Of a DNA stretch of 64,000 bases, positions 47,700 through 59,770 are shown piece after piece (the first letter of the stretch is position 1; each line of letters begins with the position of its first letter). The stretch spans positions 1-64,000 of the forward strand of contig NW_006763135.1 of NCBI RefSeq assembly GCF_000264905.1, given 5' to 3'. The DNA is from Stereum hirsutum FP-91666 SS1 (taxonomy: Eukaryota; Basidiomycota; Agaricomycetes; Russulales; Stereaceae). Under the pieces are notes generated by a model. That model was not told the origin of the DNA. It saw only the letters and a list, made by a program, of their open reading frames with translations, and did no database searches. The position numbers and the translations under genes are program-made.

Positions 47700-48092
47700 G
47701 TTTGACCCTGTCGTTGTCGCCAGTAGGAGCCACAAGGACAGTCGGACCACAGTCAAGTAAGACGGTGTTAGGCTTTTGCTTACTTTCGACGCCTATATCG
47801 GATTTCTCTCTCTTCCATTCTCTTCCAGAACCTTCTCCATCGACAAGGCCGGTGCGATCATTGAATGCAGGGGTGTACGTGTACATGAAATTAATGCTCG
47901 TGGATAGGGCCAGGCGGCGACTTCGTCGCCACAGAAACTAGCAGAGCTCTCGAGCCAGACCCGCGTCACACGTCGCTATTCTTGGAGTTTATGTGGCTCG
48001 TACATCTCTCGCCATATACATACTGTGGGGGACTTTCCCCACGTCCACACCAAATTCTCTCTACCACAACCTTTCTCCCGAGATCCCACAAT
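47700..48092. other. Upstream region of the P450-like gene
   Basis: No gene supported. Short open frames on both strands, none recognisable. Confidence 0.35.
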
Positions 48093-49603
48093 ATGCTTTG
48101 CACCATAGCCTCTATTATTCTATTCTTTCTCATCGTGGTCAAAGGCCTCACATTGATTCCGTCGTAGGTCTTCTCAGCCTCATTTTTACTTACGGTTTCC
48201 CTGACTGCAATGTTTTTCGACCTAGTTGGAACCACGGCCGCCACAACTCGAAGTTACCGTCCCAGAACATACTGCAAGATGCCATCCACACCCTCGCATC
48301 CAGCACCCTCCATGATCGTATCTCCGTGCCCGCCAACAAATCTATCGAAGCTCTCTTTCAAGTGCGAAACCCATTCGTATCATGCTCGTCCGCATTTAAG
48401 CAACACTGGCGTCAAACCCTCCTCCTCCATTTTCTGCACACAAATGCGGGCGACTGGACCGACATCGCTGCAGCTGCTTTATCCGCATTTCGTCCCCTCA
48501 TTGACACTCTCCAGCGCGAAGGTAGCCAGGCGACCTATACAAGAATCGCGGTGCAGGATGTCAGTAGGGACGTCACTTTAGCGGCGGTACTACGGGCACT
48601 CTTCGGTCTCGATAACGTTCCTTCAGCGACACTCACCTACGTCGGGAAAGAAGTACAGGACCTATTCCTCGCGAAGAAGGCTTTCGATGCGTCATGTCGA
48701 CCCGTCGAGGATATTCCTCTTTTACTACGAAAGCGTACGGATGCTCTCATCGCCACACTCCGGACACTCCTCACGTCTTCCAGCATGGATTCAGGATCTC
48801 CCTCCCCGCCTCATTCATCCTTAGTTGAGGCTCTTCTATGCACCTCGTTCGACGACGTTCACGAGGGACAGGCATTTAATCCTTTGAGTCTCATCATTCC
48901 CGCCTTCGAATCATCATGGCGTGTTGCATTCTACACGCTCCTCGCCACACTCCAACCCTCTACAACAACATCGTCGCCAACCTCAGATCATCAACAATAC
49001 GTTCTCGCGCTACGAAATCACCGTCCACATGATAAACCTTCCTCACTCGTCCAGGCCATCATTTCCGAGACACTCAGACTATACCCTCCGGTTCGCCGTC
49101 TCCGCCGCCGCCGCACTTCGAGCTCTGATCCCGACTCTTACGCGGTCATCGACATCGAGCGTATACATCGGGATGAGCAATACTGGGGATCAGACGCTCT
49201 CGACTTTCGGCCTTCGAGATTCCTAGCGGATGATGGGACGTTCAAGGTCCCTGTACTGGTCGGGGGCGGAAGCCGAAGCGGAGGGAATGATCAGAGTGAG
49301 GCGGGAGAAGCTTGGATGCCTTTTGCAGCGGGGAGCGTGAGGTGTCCTTCTGCGAAGGGGTATGCCGTCAGGATGGTGGCGACGGTGGTGGGCGAGGTGA
49401 TGAGGGGTATATTTGCTGGTGATGACAGTGGTGAGCAGAAGATGGTGTGGCGATGGTGGTGGGAAGGACTGGAAGACGAACGTCCTATCGTGGACGAAAC
49501 CTACGGTGATCATAAGGCGGAGGATGTGAGTTCGAATACGCGAGTATTGAAGGCTGGAAGGGATGAGTATGGAGGAGTTGCTCTTTGTGTGACTCGTATA
49601 TGA
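48093..49603 (+). CDS. Cytochrome P450-like protein with altered haem motif
   Basis: Exons 48093-48163 and 48226-49603, joined by a GTAGGT...CCTAG intron, give 482 residues. The N-terminus is a hydrophobic membrane anchor (M-L-C-T-I-A-S-I-I-L-F-F). P450 marks follow: E-T-L-R-L-Y-P-P as the ExxR helix, F-R-P-S-R-F as the PERF-like motif, and F-A-A-G-S-V-R-C-P-S as the haem loop. Compared with F-x-x-G-x-R-x-C-x-G, the Cys is at the right place, but the Arg position holds Val and the last Gly is Ser. The I-helix acid-Thr pair is not evident; the region reads S-L-I-I-P-A-F-E-S-S-W-R. It may be a divergent monooxygenase or a P450 that has lost normal oxygen activation. The single long second exon is unusual for this family. 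Confidence 0.7.
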
Positions 49604-50585
49604 TCTAGCGATTCTGGTGGACGGGCATGAGGTAGGTCGACGATCTATCATCACTACTCGCAAAGTTCAATGCAGTGCTTACCGACATTTCTAGCGATAG
49701 GTTCATCATGAAAGTGTCCTTTTTCTCGAAGTCTTTCAGTCTTCTAGGTCGCAGTCAACTATATTGGACTGGATACTGCACCTGTGGACTCACTTTATTT
49801 TGGACCACACATTTACGATCTGGTTAAGAATGACTACGATTATACCGCCCCTTCGATTTTGGCCCAAGGGCTTCAGAATACTGTTATAATGTGTTCGAGG
49901 TGATGAAAATTGAATCAACACGAAGAGACGACCTGAAGCGCCACGCTGCGGAGCGCTCGAGCGTCTGATGTCTCATGCAGCACAGGAAAAATGGTAACCG
50001 GGCAGTTTTTCCAGACAACGACCTTGACGTGGAGGATAGTTCTCATTACAGGCATTCGGATGTTATGGTTGTCGGTGATGTTATTAATAGGTCGTGATGA
50101 GATACCTGTATAGGAAAAAGCACCAGCAGGCCATATTCAACGCACACTTCGACGGTAGGCCTGGAGGCTGTGGCTTGGAGTGACTTGAAGCAGGGTTCAC
50201 GAACGACGCAAGTCAGATGTTGACGAAGACAATACCCACCCTCATTCATTCGATGCTGAAGTGTCCAAGCTGGGTGAACGACGCATACGGTACGTCCCCG
50301 TTTCATACAGATTCAACAGCGTCTGTATGGCAACGTGACTGACAATTTATGCCCACCATGAGCTTCGGTTCGTTTCAACCATCACTTCTGAAAGAATCGA
50401 AGGCGCATAATTAAAGACCTGGAGGCTATTGTCCAACGTCATGTCTCCACTTCTGTATTCACAGAGCGTCTAACGCCTCCCGAGTCGAACGCATAAATAC
50501 TGACGTCTGCTAGCATTTGCAGAACATCAAACAAGTTTTCAATTAATCCCTCTTCTACAACATCCACTATATCCACAGTTTCACA
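49604..50585. other. Intergenic region
   Basis: No gene supported. The last 100 bp form the promoter of the secreted protein that follows, with ATAAATA at 50493-50499 about 90 bp before its ATG and an A/C/T-rich leader. Confidence 0.5.
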
Positions 50586-51028
50586 ATGAAGTTCTCTTCT
50601 TTGCTCGCCACTATCGCCGGTGCTACCACCATGCTTCTCCTCACCCCCGGGGCCACTGCTCAGAAAGTGGCCTCGAACCCGAGTGAGTCTTCATCAACAT
50701 CATCGACACATTCCAGAATTAGTTCTAGAATATTTATACTAAGAGTACTAGTGCTTATTTCCGTCTCCATAATTTTAGGCGACGCTTGCAACAGCAAGTG
50801 GCACTGCAGCGTCGGAAACTATTGTGCTTGGTACACCGACGGTAACAGCGCTGGCGGCGTTACTGAAGGCAGTAAGTAGAATATTTGTGCTATATCTCGG
50901 GTGTCCCATAAAGCCTTCAAATCCAACGTTTTGCTGACGACCTGGGCGTAGCTTGCCAATTCGCTCCCAGCGGTGGAAACTTGATTTGCGTCGCCGGTGG
51001 CACCCCCAACGGCAAGTGCTCTGGCTGA
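50586..51028 (+). CDS. Small secreted cysteine-rich protein
   Basis: Exons 50586-50682, 50779-50871 and 50952-51028 give 88 residues. Residues 1-25 form a signal peptide (M-K-F-S-S-L-L, hydrophobic core, ending T-A-Q). The mature part has six Cys in C-N-S-K-W-H-C, Y-C-A-W, T-C-Q-F, L-I-C-V and K-C-S-G contexts, suggesting three disulfides. Such proteins are candidate effectors or surface-active peptides in fungi, but this one has no recognised family. The TATA-like box and adenine-rich start context suggest strong, regulated expression. Splice sites are canonical and all phases agree. Confidence 0.8.
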
Positions 51029-52599
51029 AACATACGACAAGCCACTCGGCTGGAATCGGAACCGCTTACCGACTGAACTGTGCGTACTTTTACTGGGCAT
51101 CACATATAGTTCTTATGGCATTGCTAACGTCCGTCATTGCTTTTGGTCTGTAGGATTCGGGAGTTTGGCGCCCGGTTGACGGTGGTCCTCATTGCCTGTT
51201 TGATTCCTAACTATACTTCCATGCGTATGGGTTCCGATGTCTGGAATACATATTGCACCCTGTTGTTTGACCTGTTTTATTAGCTGCGAGCACCGTGTGA
51301 TCATGAAGGTAATACCCCTCATCTTCTGACTCTTCGGAGTGACCGGTGAAATATCGCCAGGAAATGTGGGAGATGCTGATACTGGGATGATCTCGCAGAT
51401 AACCCTGCGCCAAAACCGAGAACATTTCATTGGGGTGACATCTGTATTTTACTCCCTACCGCCCTCGTCTCTCCTGTAACAACATGAACCCAGTGCGTGC
51501 TAATGTAACGCATTGATGATATGCCTGAGGCAGTCCCATCGGAGTCCGTATTCCGGTCAAGATCTATGACGCCTGCCACTTAATTTGATTCATCCGGATC
51601 TTTTATATCTTTTCTGTGTAATTTGGACAACAATGGCCTAGTAAAGGGTGCGTTTCGAGCATGTCGTACAGAACGCACCGAAAGAATGGATGGTCAGAGA
51701 GAGTTCACTCGAGATATCAAAGAAAAATATTCTGCGTCCAGGATATAACCACAACAAGACCTAAACTATTATACTGTTTCTTCCTGAACGTACAATGCCA
51801 TATAGGGAAGCTTATTTGTAGAACGAACTACTCAAGTATATCCGTCGTGGCGGTGGCGTGGTAAAGAGGTACGTCGGAGTTTGTCGACCCAGCAACCTGT
51901 TTTCCCGCGCTACTCAAGCGCTACTATTTAGTCACTCCTGTTTCCAAACTTTTTCACCTTCTGCCCGCCTTCAGTCGAAGAGGCGACGTCGCTCATTTGT
52001 TTTTAAATCCTCGGTGTGCATGATCCCCAATCGTGTGTAATGTGCGTCGTCGACTGAGAATCCGTTAACGGAGGGCCAGGCTGTACCTTGGTCGGTCACG
52101 GCACGAGCTATCCCGTTTACAGAGTTTGGGCGGTATGTAATACAAATGTAGTAGCCGCATGGTCACACAAAGCTAGTGAAATCACATCTACGAAGATTCT
52201 TGATGTAAAAGCTCACACAGGAGACTACCTCTAGCCAACCTCTAGCAATCAAACTTCGCAAGCCTACCTCTGTCTTTCGTCTTCTGAAGCAGGTAAACGT
52301 TTCTTTCACGCTGCTCCTCAATAAACCTGGTTGGAACTATTCACATTGTTTGCAAAACTGCCCCGAACGCTAGCAACGACGATAGTGGTCAATTTCCGAC
52401 GTTAGAATCCCCCAGCGCCATCTTTCATTAGCCTCGCTACATTCGCTCCTTTTCCATGAGCAACAGCTCTTACACTGAGGATATCACTCACAACTTGTGT
52501 ATGGTCATTCCACCTGCTGCTACAAGCTCGGACTGCAACCTCGACTACTTCACCTATCAACTTGACGCAATACTGAATACCTAGGTTGGCTAGATTTTT
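51029..52599. other. Intergenic region
   Basis: No gene supported. Contains only short, unrelated open frames. Confidence 0.4.
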
Positions 52600-53200
52600 G
52601 TAGCCCCTATGTTCGTGGCCGGCACCAGTCGCCATATCGTACCATTCTGATGATGAGAGGAAGGAGCCGCCCGACGGGAAGAATGTAGTCCAAAATGAAT
52701 TCCACTTTGAGAGATACGATCTTGAAGCCAACCTTAGTAACATGACCGAGGTCCGTCCAGGGGATTTGGAATTTTCCTCCATTGATGCGCCTTCTGCACC
52801 TGGTCAGCTCAATCCAGGTCGGCTAGGCTGACGTAGGACTGTACACTAGGCTCAATAATCACCATCTACTGCACCATCCCAGCTCAGCGTCGACAATTGC
52901 GACCTATATCTTTGACTCTGCCCCCAGCACTCCACAGAGAATATATTCGCCGACGTCTCTACCGTCGCCAGGTTCCTCAGACTCAGACAGTCCCTACAAG
53001 GGCGTTAAAATAGTCATACTTGCCGAACCTGACCCTTACCATACAACCCGCACCGCAACGACTGACCTCGTTTGACCGCATCAGTTGCGCCCTTACCATC
53101 CCCGAGGCCTTTTAGCGCTGGTGGCTCTGTCCCGAATATCGCGGGCTCCGCGGATTTGTCGGTACACAAAATGCTGGAGCTATGGCGGGTGGCGTACTAG
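52600..53200 (+). other. Possible unrecognised or decayed coding sequence
   Basis: After a TTTTTGTAG acceptor near 52600, the plus strand is open with protein-like, polar content (Y-H-S-D-D-E-R-K, F-H-F-E-R-Y-D) to about 52830. Another open stretch at 52880-53070 is rich in Ser and Pro, and a third lies at 53080-53200. A minus-strand open frame of 126 codons overlaps at 52782-52402. No domain is recognised and the pieces do not join cleanly, so this may be a remnant. Confidence 0.25.
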
Positions 53201-54939
53201 GTCAGATTTTTGGACCCGCCTTACATAGTATGTCTTCTGTTCCTGCAATGCAGTAGAAAACAAATAGGCACGCAGTAACCAACTTGGACATAGTTGATTA
53301 GTCTAATTTTCTTTAGACCCAAACGAAAGTGATACTGATAGAATGTACCTTTCTAGAGTGTTGTATTTTTTCCGATGTGTCGCACATAGCCACAATTCCG
53401 TTTGCCCGGGCAGGAGGAGACGAGAGGACACCGACGATGCCCCTTCATTGCGGCACCGTAACTTTGTGATGGGACCTGTTTCGTGGGGAGGCAGTAGACG
53501 TGATGATATTTCTTTCGTGAAGACCTTCGTATGCTGACAGTGTCATAAATATATACACGACATAGCCCGGAACAGACGAGAGTGCCATATCACCACTCTC
53601 ACCTCACGCCACGAGGTGACGATAAGATTAGATAAAAGTAAAGAAGAATCATGATCCGTGTCTCCCCGAACCGCTCTCCCCTTAACGTCGACCACGGAGA
53701 ACCGACACACGCACTGGCAGACACTCTTGCTCTCGCTTGGACTTATGGCTTGATCTCCACCTGAAGCCCGTGCGGATAGCGCTCAAGCATGTCATAACTT
53801 GGAGACAGGGTCGACCGTGACTGACGCTTGCAGGCCCCATCGAGGTCACCACTGCTACACGTGTTATCAGTACTTCTTCTCAGATACAAGTGGTGGCTTC
53901 CTCCTCTCCGAGCACTTGTCTCCATGCCCTTCCAATGTGATACACCGAGACATCCTAAATACACTAGAATGTATTAGGATTTATGAGGGAATGTCTTGCC
54001 TAACTGCGTCATACTTCATAGCTTTAGCCCCTATCGGGCTTTGCACAACTGCGAATAGGACCTAAATGCCCTGTACTGAACGAGCTATTTCCCGATAATC
54101 ACGGTGTTTATTTGGGCCCGACCTCCTAGAGACGTGCCACAGGGTTTGTTTTCTGTTTGGGTGACATCTGCAAGCGATAACTAACTGAGCGCTTCTTAGC
54201 CCGGCATCTCTCATACAGACCGTCTTCCCAGCACATAACTGTCCGAAAACACAAGCAACCTCCATAATACGAACAGGGGCCTCATTAGGTGGCAGCTTCT
54301 TGGAATCACTCGCGCATTAGATCGTTCAACTAGCTTACCTATCTCGCGACCGCTCTTACCAGCCCTTCCCAACTCGCGCATTAGCAGAACTTTGTAGACT
54401 GGTATTGATCTCCAAAATATCGTGGCGTGATCCAACGGAACTTTCTCCTTGTCATCAGTGCCACATCTCCTCAACACTTCCTTTCGAGGAGCCATTTCAA
54501 TCTTCAGGCCGCTAACCAGAGAGCCACTATGATGTGGGCGCTGTTTGACTTGCTCCTTGTTTGTCTCCGAGTCTCCGTGTCTCTGTGCCTTGTCCTCCCT
54601 GTCGATGTCGGATACAGCGGCTCGTTACAGTTTATGTCAGAGCACAGCTCTGGATTAGACCCTAGCGCCACCAACGATAGGGCATGGCGAGACTCCAGCG
54701 CATTGGTCCTTGTTGACTATTACTCGACATGGTAGCTATTGGATCGACGGGTGGTAAAAGCGCTGGCTTTTACCCATGCTGTCCCGGTCTTGTGGCTAAC
54801 ACCCAGATTGACTCCAAAATTCCAGATGACACCCTCCCTCTCTCCTATAAAAGACTTCAAAAACAATGAATATCAGACATCCCTTCCTTCTCACATCCAT
54901 ACCAGCTGCGCATTCACCCAAGGCGACCACGACTACACA
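53201..54939. other. Intergenic region
   Basis: No gene supported. The right end is the promoter area of the halogenase gene and contains TATAAAAG near 54845, about 95 bp before its likely start. Confidence 0.45.
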
Positions 54940-57222
54940 ATGGCTATTGGTCCTGTCTCCATTGTCGGTCATCATCCTTACTGCACCATAGACCTACGCT
55001 GACCGTGTATTTGCTCCGTTTTTATAGCCCCAGGAAACTCAGATCCTCGTTATCGGCGGCGGACCTTCTGGATCGTACGCCGCCACTCTCCTTGCTAGAG
55101 GTAGTGATTTTATCGCTCAGATCCGTTTGATTGCTCATCTCCATCTTCTTTTCAATGAAGAGGGTTTCAAAGTCACACTCTTGGAACGTGATGTGTTTCC
55201 GAGGTCAGTACCACAGATCTATCTTCTTTCCATGCGCAAGGGCATGACCAACGTCGTCCACGCAGGTACCACATCGGGGAGAGTATGTTACCGTCAGTTT
55301 CCCAATTTTTGAAGCTCATCGAGGCGGATGGGATCGTCTCCGCTCATGGGTTCACTCCGAAGGTTTGTTTTAGTTGAGCCAAACCTCAGCCCCGATATTA
55401 AATACTTCTGTTTTCAGCCTGGAGCCGCCGTCAAGTTGAATCAGGCCAGCCGCGAAGGATGTAAGCATGACCATCACATTGTTCTTGCCGCGGTGCACCA
55501 CCACTGACGATGTACTGTATACTAGACACCGACTTTAACGCCTTGGACTCGACTACAAAGGCGTGGAACGTTGTACGTCTATGTTGGATCCCTGCCCTTC
55601 TTCCTTCCGTAAATAACCGCAAACCTTCTCAGATTCGATCAGAGTTCGATGACATCCTCTTCAAGAACGCCGCCACCAACGGAGCCTCCGTCCACGACGG
55701 CACGAAAGTCACCGCCATACACTTCATCCCGTCTGATTCCACCACCTACGCTACGGAGCCGGGTCGTCCCATTGCCGCTGACTATGTCTCCAAATCCGGA
55801 GTCTCTGGGACGGTCAAGTTCGACTATCTAGTTGACGCTTCGGGTCGAGCCGGGGTTATGTCGACGAAGTACTTGAAGGAGAACCGAAGGATCAATCAAA
55901 GCTTGAAGAATGTGGCCGTTTGGGGCTATTGGAAAGGCGGGGCGAAGTATGCGCCGGGGACGAAGAGGGAGAATGCACCGTGGTTCGAGTCACTGACTGG
56001 TCTGTCTTACTCTTTCACCTTGCATCCCGGTTCCCTCAAGAGCTCTCGGATGACTTTCTCAACGTCTATTATTTGCCTTCTTCTGTAGATCAATCCGGCT
56101 GGAGTTGGTACATCCCCCTTCACAACGGAACTGTTTCTGTCGGTTTCGTCATGTCTGAGGAATCCAGCATCGCCAAGAAAAAGGCCCTCCGTGCTTCGAA
56201 CCCCGAGTCTAATAAACTATTGAGAGATCACTTCGTCGAGCAACTTCATCACGCACCGGGTCTCCAAAAGTTATTGAAGGATGCGAAATTGGTCGATGTC
56301 GAAGCCGACGATGGAGGCGTGAAGTCTGCCAGTGACTATAGTTACTCGGCCAAGGTGTACGGCGGAGATCATTTCAGGCTCGTTGGGGATGCTGGAGGTG
56401 TGCAGTGTTTCCCAACGTCCATATTTCTGCCTTCGTCATCTGACCGTACACTGATCATCACCCATTCGACGTTCCAGCTTTTATCGACCCCTTCTTCTCC
56501 TCTGGCGTTCACCTCGCGTTCACCTCGGCGCTCTCCGCTGCCTGCACCATCGCTGCCTCCATACGTTCTCAGGCGCCCGAGCATCTCTCCCTCCAGTTCC
56601 ACAACGAGAAGTTCGGAACTGCGTACACGAGGTTCCTATTCGTCGTCCTAAGCGCCTACAAGCAGGTCAGGGCGCAGCAGGAGGCAGTGTTGCAGGATGT
56701 CGACGAGGGAGACTTCGACAGGGCGTTTGACTTGATCCGGCCTGGTGCGTACTTTCCCCTTTGGATACGTTTTGAGGGGTTGATGGCCGAGAGAAGATGC
56801 TGACCTTGCCGTTCCAAACAACAGTGATCCAAGGGGCTGGAGCCGTACCGATGGAGGCCGACTCGCTCACCGAGACCGAGGTCCAGAAGACCATCGACTT
56901 CTGCGCCAAAGTCTTCGGAGGCGGCATGCATCAGCCCAATGGCGTCGCTCCGCCTCCCGCACCCATCTCCGACGAGCCTGAGCTTCTCGCCACGGACGAA
57001 TCTCAACTTCAGACGGACGCGAACGACGAGGAGAAAATGCTCGCGTTGAAGGACGTCACCGCGAGGAAGAAACTGCACGCGGGGATGTACGATATTGCGG
57101 GGCAGTTTGGGATCAGTGACGCGGATGGGGCTAAGGGCAGTGGAAGTGGAGCCGGGGAGGTATTCGTTGGGTTGAGGACTTGCTGCGAGAGGGGGAAGTT
57201 GGGACTCTTGAGGGCTACGTAA
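54940..57222 (+). CDS. Flavin-dependent halogenase
   Basis: Ten exons: a short first one from ATG 54940 (end uncertain), then 55034-55100, 55161-55203, 55266-55362, 55418-55460, 55526-55572, 55633-55999, 56089-56397, 56478-56744 and 56825-57222; about 553 residues. The FAD site G-G-G-P-S-G-S lies near the N-terminus, followed by L-L-E-R-D-V-F-P-R-Y-H-I-G-E-S and F-T-P-K-P-G-A-A-V-K. The halogenase signature W-S-W-Y-I-P (W-x-W-x-I-P, which separates halogenases from monooxygenases) is at about 234-239, and F-I-D-P-F-F-S-S-G follows. The layout matches fungal phenol-type halogenases such as those of Armillaria, which chlorinate free aromatic products. A partner flavin reductase is not seen nearby. 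Nine junctions keep frame; only the first is weak (a GTCTCC- or GTCGGT-type donor). Confidence 0.88.
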
Positions 57223-57617
57223 GCGGTTCGATATGTGCCGAGAAACTATCTCTTCGTTCATTTCCTATGACTTACACTGTATGACTATTGTACAATATAT
57301 GGCCAAATCTATCTGTCTTGACATTTCAACACTTCTGGCCGTGAGCCGGACAACAGGCCAATGACGAGGATGATGACACAAAGGTGGCGAGGAATAACTC
57401 GATGTATGATCACACAGTACCAGGTCGATACCCAGGACTAGGAAAATGTTCATTGATAAGAATGCAATACTGCAGAAGAGGTCGCACAGGGAAGATCAAG
57501 GTCAAGTACGATTAAAATTCCTACCAGCCGAAGATCGTAGTCAGTAAGTATGTAAGTATATCAGACTGATAACTAAGACTTGGATGAAGAGAGAGTAGAG
57601 TAGGCTCTGACATACCT
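57223..57617. other. Convergent 3' region
   Basis: Space between the converging halogenase and secreted-protein genes. It holds only their trailers; no gene seen. Confidence 0.5.
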
Positions 57618-58146
57618 TCAAAGGAGAAACTCGACCGGAAAATTGTTCCAATACCCATGCCTCACATTCGTCAACTCCACATTATCAAAGCTTTGTGCCA
57701 ACGTCGCCTGAATAATCGGACCCTCCGTATGTCCCGGCCCAGTGAGCACCAAGCTCAACTCCCCATTCCCGACATTCCCTTCGATGATATATTCCGTCTC
57801 CGTGAGCTGAGACGTACTGTTGTACGTGAGCTGGATGCTCGTGCTGGTGAACCCGGGGGTGGTGGGGGTGAGCGTGGAGGCGTAGTAGTAGATCTGGCGT
57901 TGGCCGGATTCGTCGACGAGCTCGAAGACGGCGGCGAAGGCATTTCCTTCGATGTTGGAGGAGATGGAGCCGACGGTGGTGGTGGTGCTCTGAGTGGCCT
58001 AACAAGCGGTTAAGAACGCCAGATCAGTCGATATAAGTGTGAGAAATGTAAGAGGGGCATGGCAGGGAAGGACTTACGACTCCGCTGAGGCCCTTGAGGA
58101 GAGTCAACGCAGAGAAGAGGATGCTGGTGCCGAAGCGAAGTTGCAT
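57618..58146 (-). CDS. Small secreted protein, unknown family
   Basis: Exons 58146-58078 and 57998-57618, joined in phase 0 across an 80-bp intron (GTAAGT...TTGTTAG), give 149 residues. The first exon is almost entirely a signal peptide (M-Q-L-R-F-G-T-S-I-L-F, ending L-S-G-V). The mature part has no Cys and is rich in Thr, Ser and aromatic residues in alternating patterns (Q-I-Y-Y-Y-A-S, I-Q-L-T-Y-N, E-Y-I-I-E-G-N), suggesting a beta-sandwich. One N-T-S/T-like glycosylation site is present. TATAAAAG on the minus strand at 58212-58205 lies about 60 bp upstream of the ATG. Unlike most genes here it has no in-frame Met within its second exon, so it is easily missed by ATG-based searches. Confidence 0.75.
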
Positions 58147-58204
58147 TGTTGTGCTTTGGTGCTGGCGAGGGACCGTGAGGACTCCGAGGATGCTTTAGAG
58201 ACTT

Positions 58205-58212
58205 CTTTTATA
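58205..58212 (-). promoter_or_regulatory. TATA box of the small secreted protein gene
   Basis: TATAAAAG on the minus strand, 59 bp upstream of the start codon at 58146. Confidence 0.6.
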
Positions 58213-59569
58213 GCTTGTTATTGAACCCTCCAAGCAGCGGTAGTTGCTGAATTTGTCGGTAAAATATCTACCTCCGGTATACTGACCCCACGTTCGTGAC
58301 GAATGACCTGAATATCGACCGTCTAAATCCCAAGCTGTCTGATCGTTTAGATCAGCGTTAAAATAGAAATTGTCGGCGTTTGCTCACTCTACTCGAAGAA
58401 AGTTTTTCGTCTGCGTCCAGTTGACACATGAATGATGAATGTGGCCGGACGAGATCACGACCTATCACACAAAACAAGTCAAGACACGAGAATGGAAGAC
58501 CCAAATAATACACAGATTCCGAATCAACTGACCTAGGGAGCCGTTCAGCCGTATGCAAAGTGAATGAGCTTGACTTGGAAGACCTATTTTCCTCGTTATG
58601 GAAGTAGCCAAAATAACACGAGGTGCATGTTGGTGTGGGTAGGCGGCGCAGGCAGGTGCCAGGTAAGCCACACATATTTCAATTAGAACCAGTGGGCAGA
58701 GTAGGAGTGAACATAGGCGGTGAAAGCGTTTCTGTGGACTGGAATTCACTGTGTCAGCGCCCCGAAGATAGGCTACATTTACTTAGGAGTACACACGCAC
58801 ATAGATGGCGTACCTTTCGATATCCATTCTCGACCGCTCCTCTCTCGCTCCCCACTGCCCGACATCGGTAGAAACGAGATGCAAATGATCCCGTCAAAGC
58901 GAGAAAACCGTGTCTACCATCATAGCCACTGAGCCTCGAAGTACTGAAATTCAGAGGCCAAGAAGCAATCAACACCCCCGAGACCAAGACACTTCGCCGT
59001 TCTTTCCCCGCTTCAAGAATGATAAGTCAGGATTCGAAGCACCGAACCTGATTTTAGACGTTAGAAGAATAGACACAAACTAGAGTCGTCCGTGACTGAA
59101 CAATGCTCTGTTGCACGAGTCACGCGGCTGTAGGAGCACGGAGGCTGCATGTCGCCCTGAGACTGGGCGATGAAGGGAAGGGTGAGGACAGAAACAAACG
59201 TAGCGCGATCCGTCAACATGAGCAGGGAACATCGAGGAGCTCAAACCTCGTGCACGTTCGTAAATTCAAAATCATAGATACAGACCTTGGCGAAATAGTT
59301 AATGAAAGGTCACCACACGCTATACATAAAAACTTTGTTCAGTTCGTTCTGGAGCTGTCTAAGCTAGGACTAGAGCATAGACAGAGCTGGAGTCCTGGTC
59401 TGTATCCCGAAGAATACGAGAGCCCGAAGAACATGAGAGGCACAAAATGATGTATCACCATGACCACGAGGATTGAAAGCGAGACCATTCGATCGTAGGT
59501 GGCGAGCAGCAACGAGGACGACTGGCGATGATGAGTGACGGTCGTGAGTAAGACTCCCAGGGTGACCTC
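58213..59569. other. Intergenic region
   Basis: No gene supported. Several short open frames on both strands have no recognisable content. Confidence 0.4.
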
Positions 59570-59770
59570 GAAGTCGCTGAATCGATGTTCCATGACCGAC
59601 GACTCAATCCGTAGTCGAACAATCCTCGACGGTCTTACATCCATTTTCATGCCACCCTGCATTTCGTGCTTCCGATCTCCATCGCTTTCGGACGAGGGGA
59701 AAGGCAACGACGACGACGACGGCCCACCTTTCACTATCCACCCGCCAACACCGCGCTCCCTAAGGTGTTC
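59570..59770 (-). pseudogene. Relic of the last exon of an MFS transporter
   Basis: The minus strand here contains W-I-V-K-G-G-P-S-S-S followed by a degenerate polar tail. This parallels the end of the intact transporter just to the right (W-I-P-K-D-G-P-S-S-S, near 60550). At the DNA level, CTCAATCCGTAGTCGAACAA resembles 60409-60431. Only the terminal part is recognisable, so the rest has been lost or has diverged. Confidence 0.65.
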
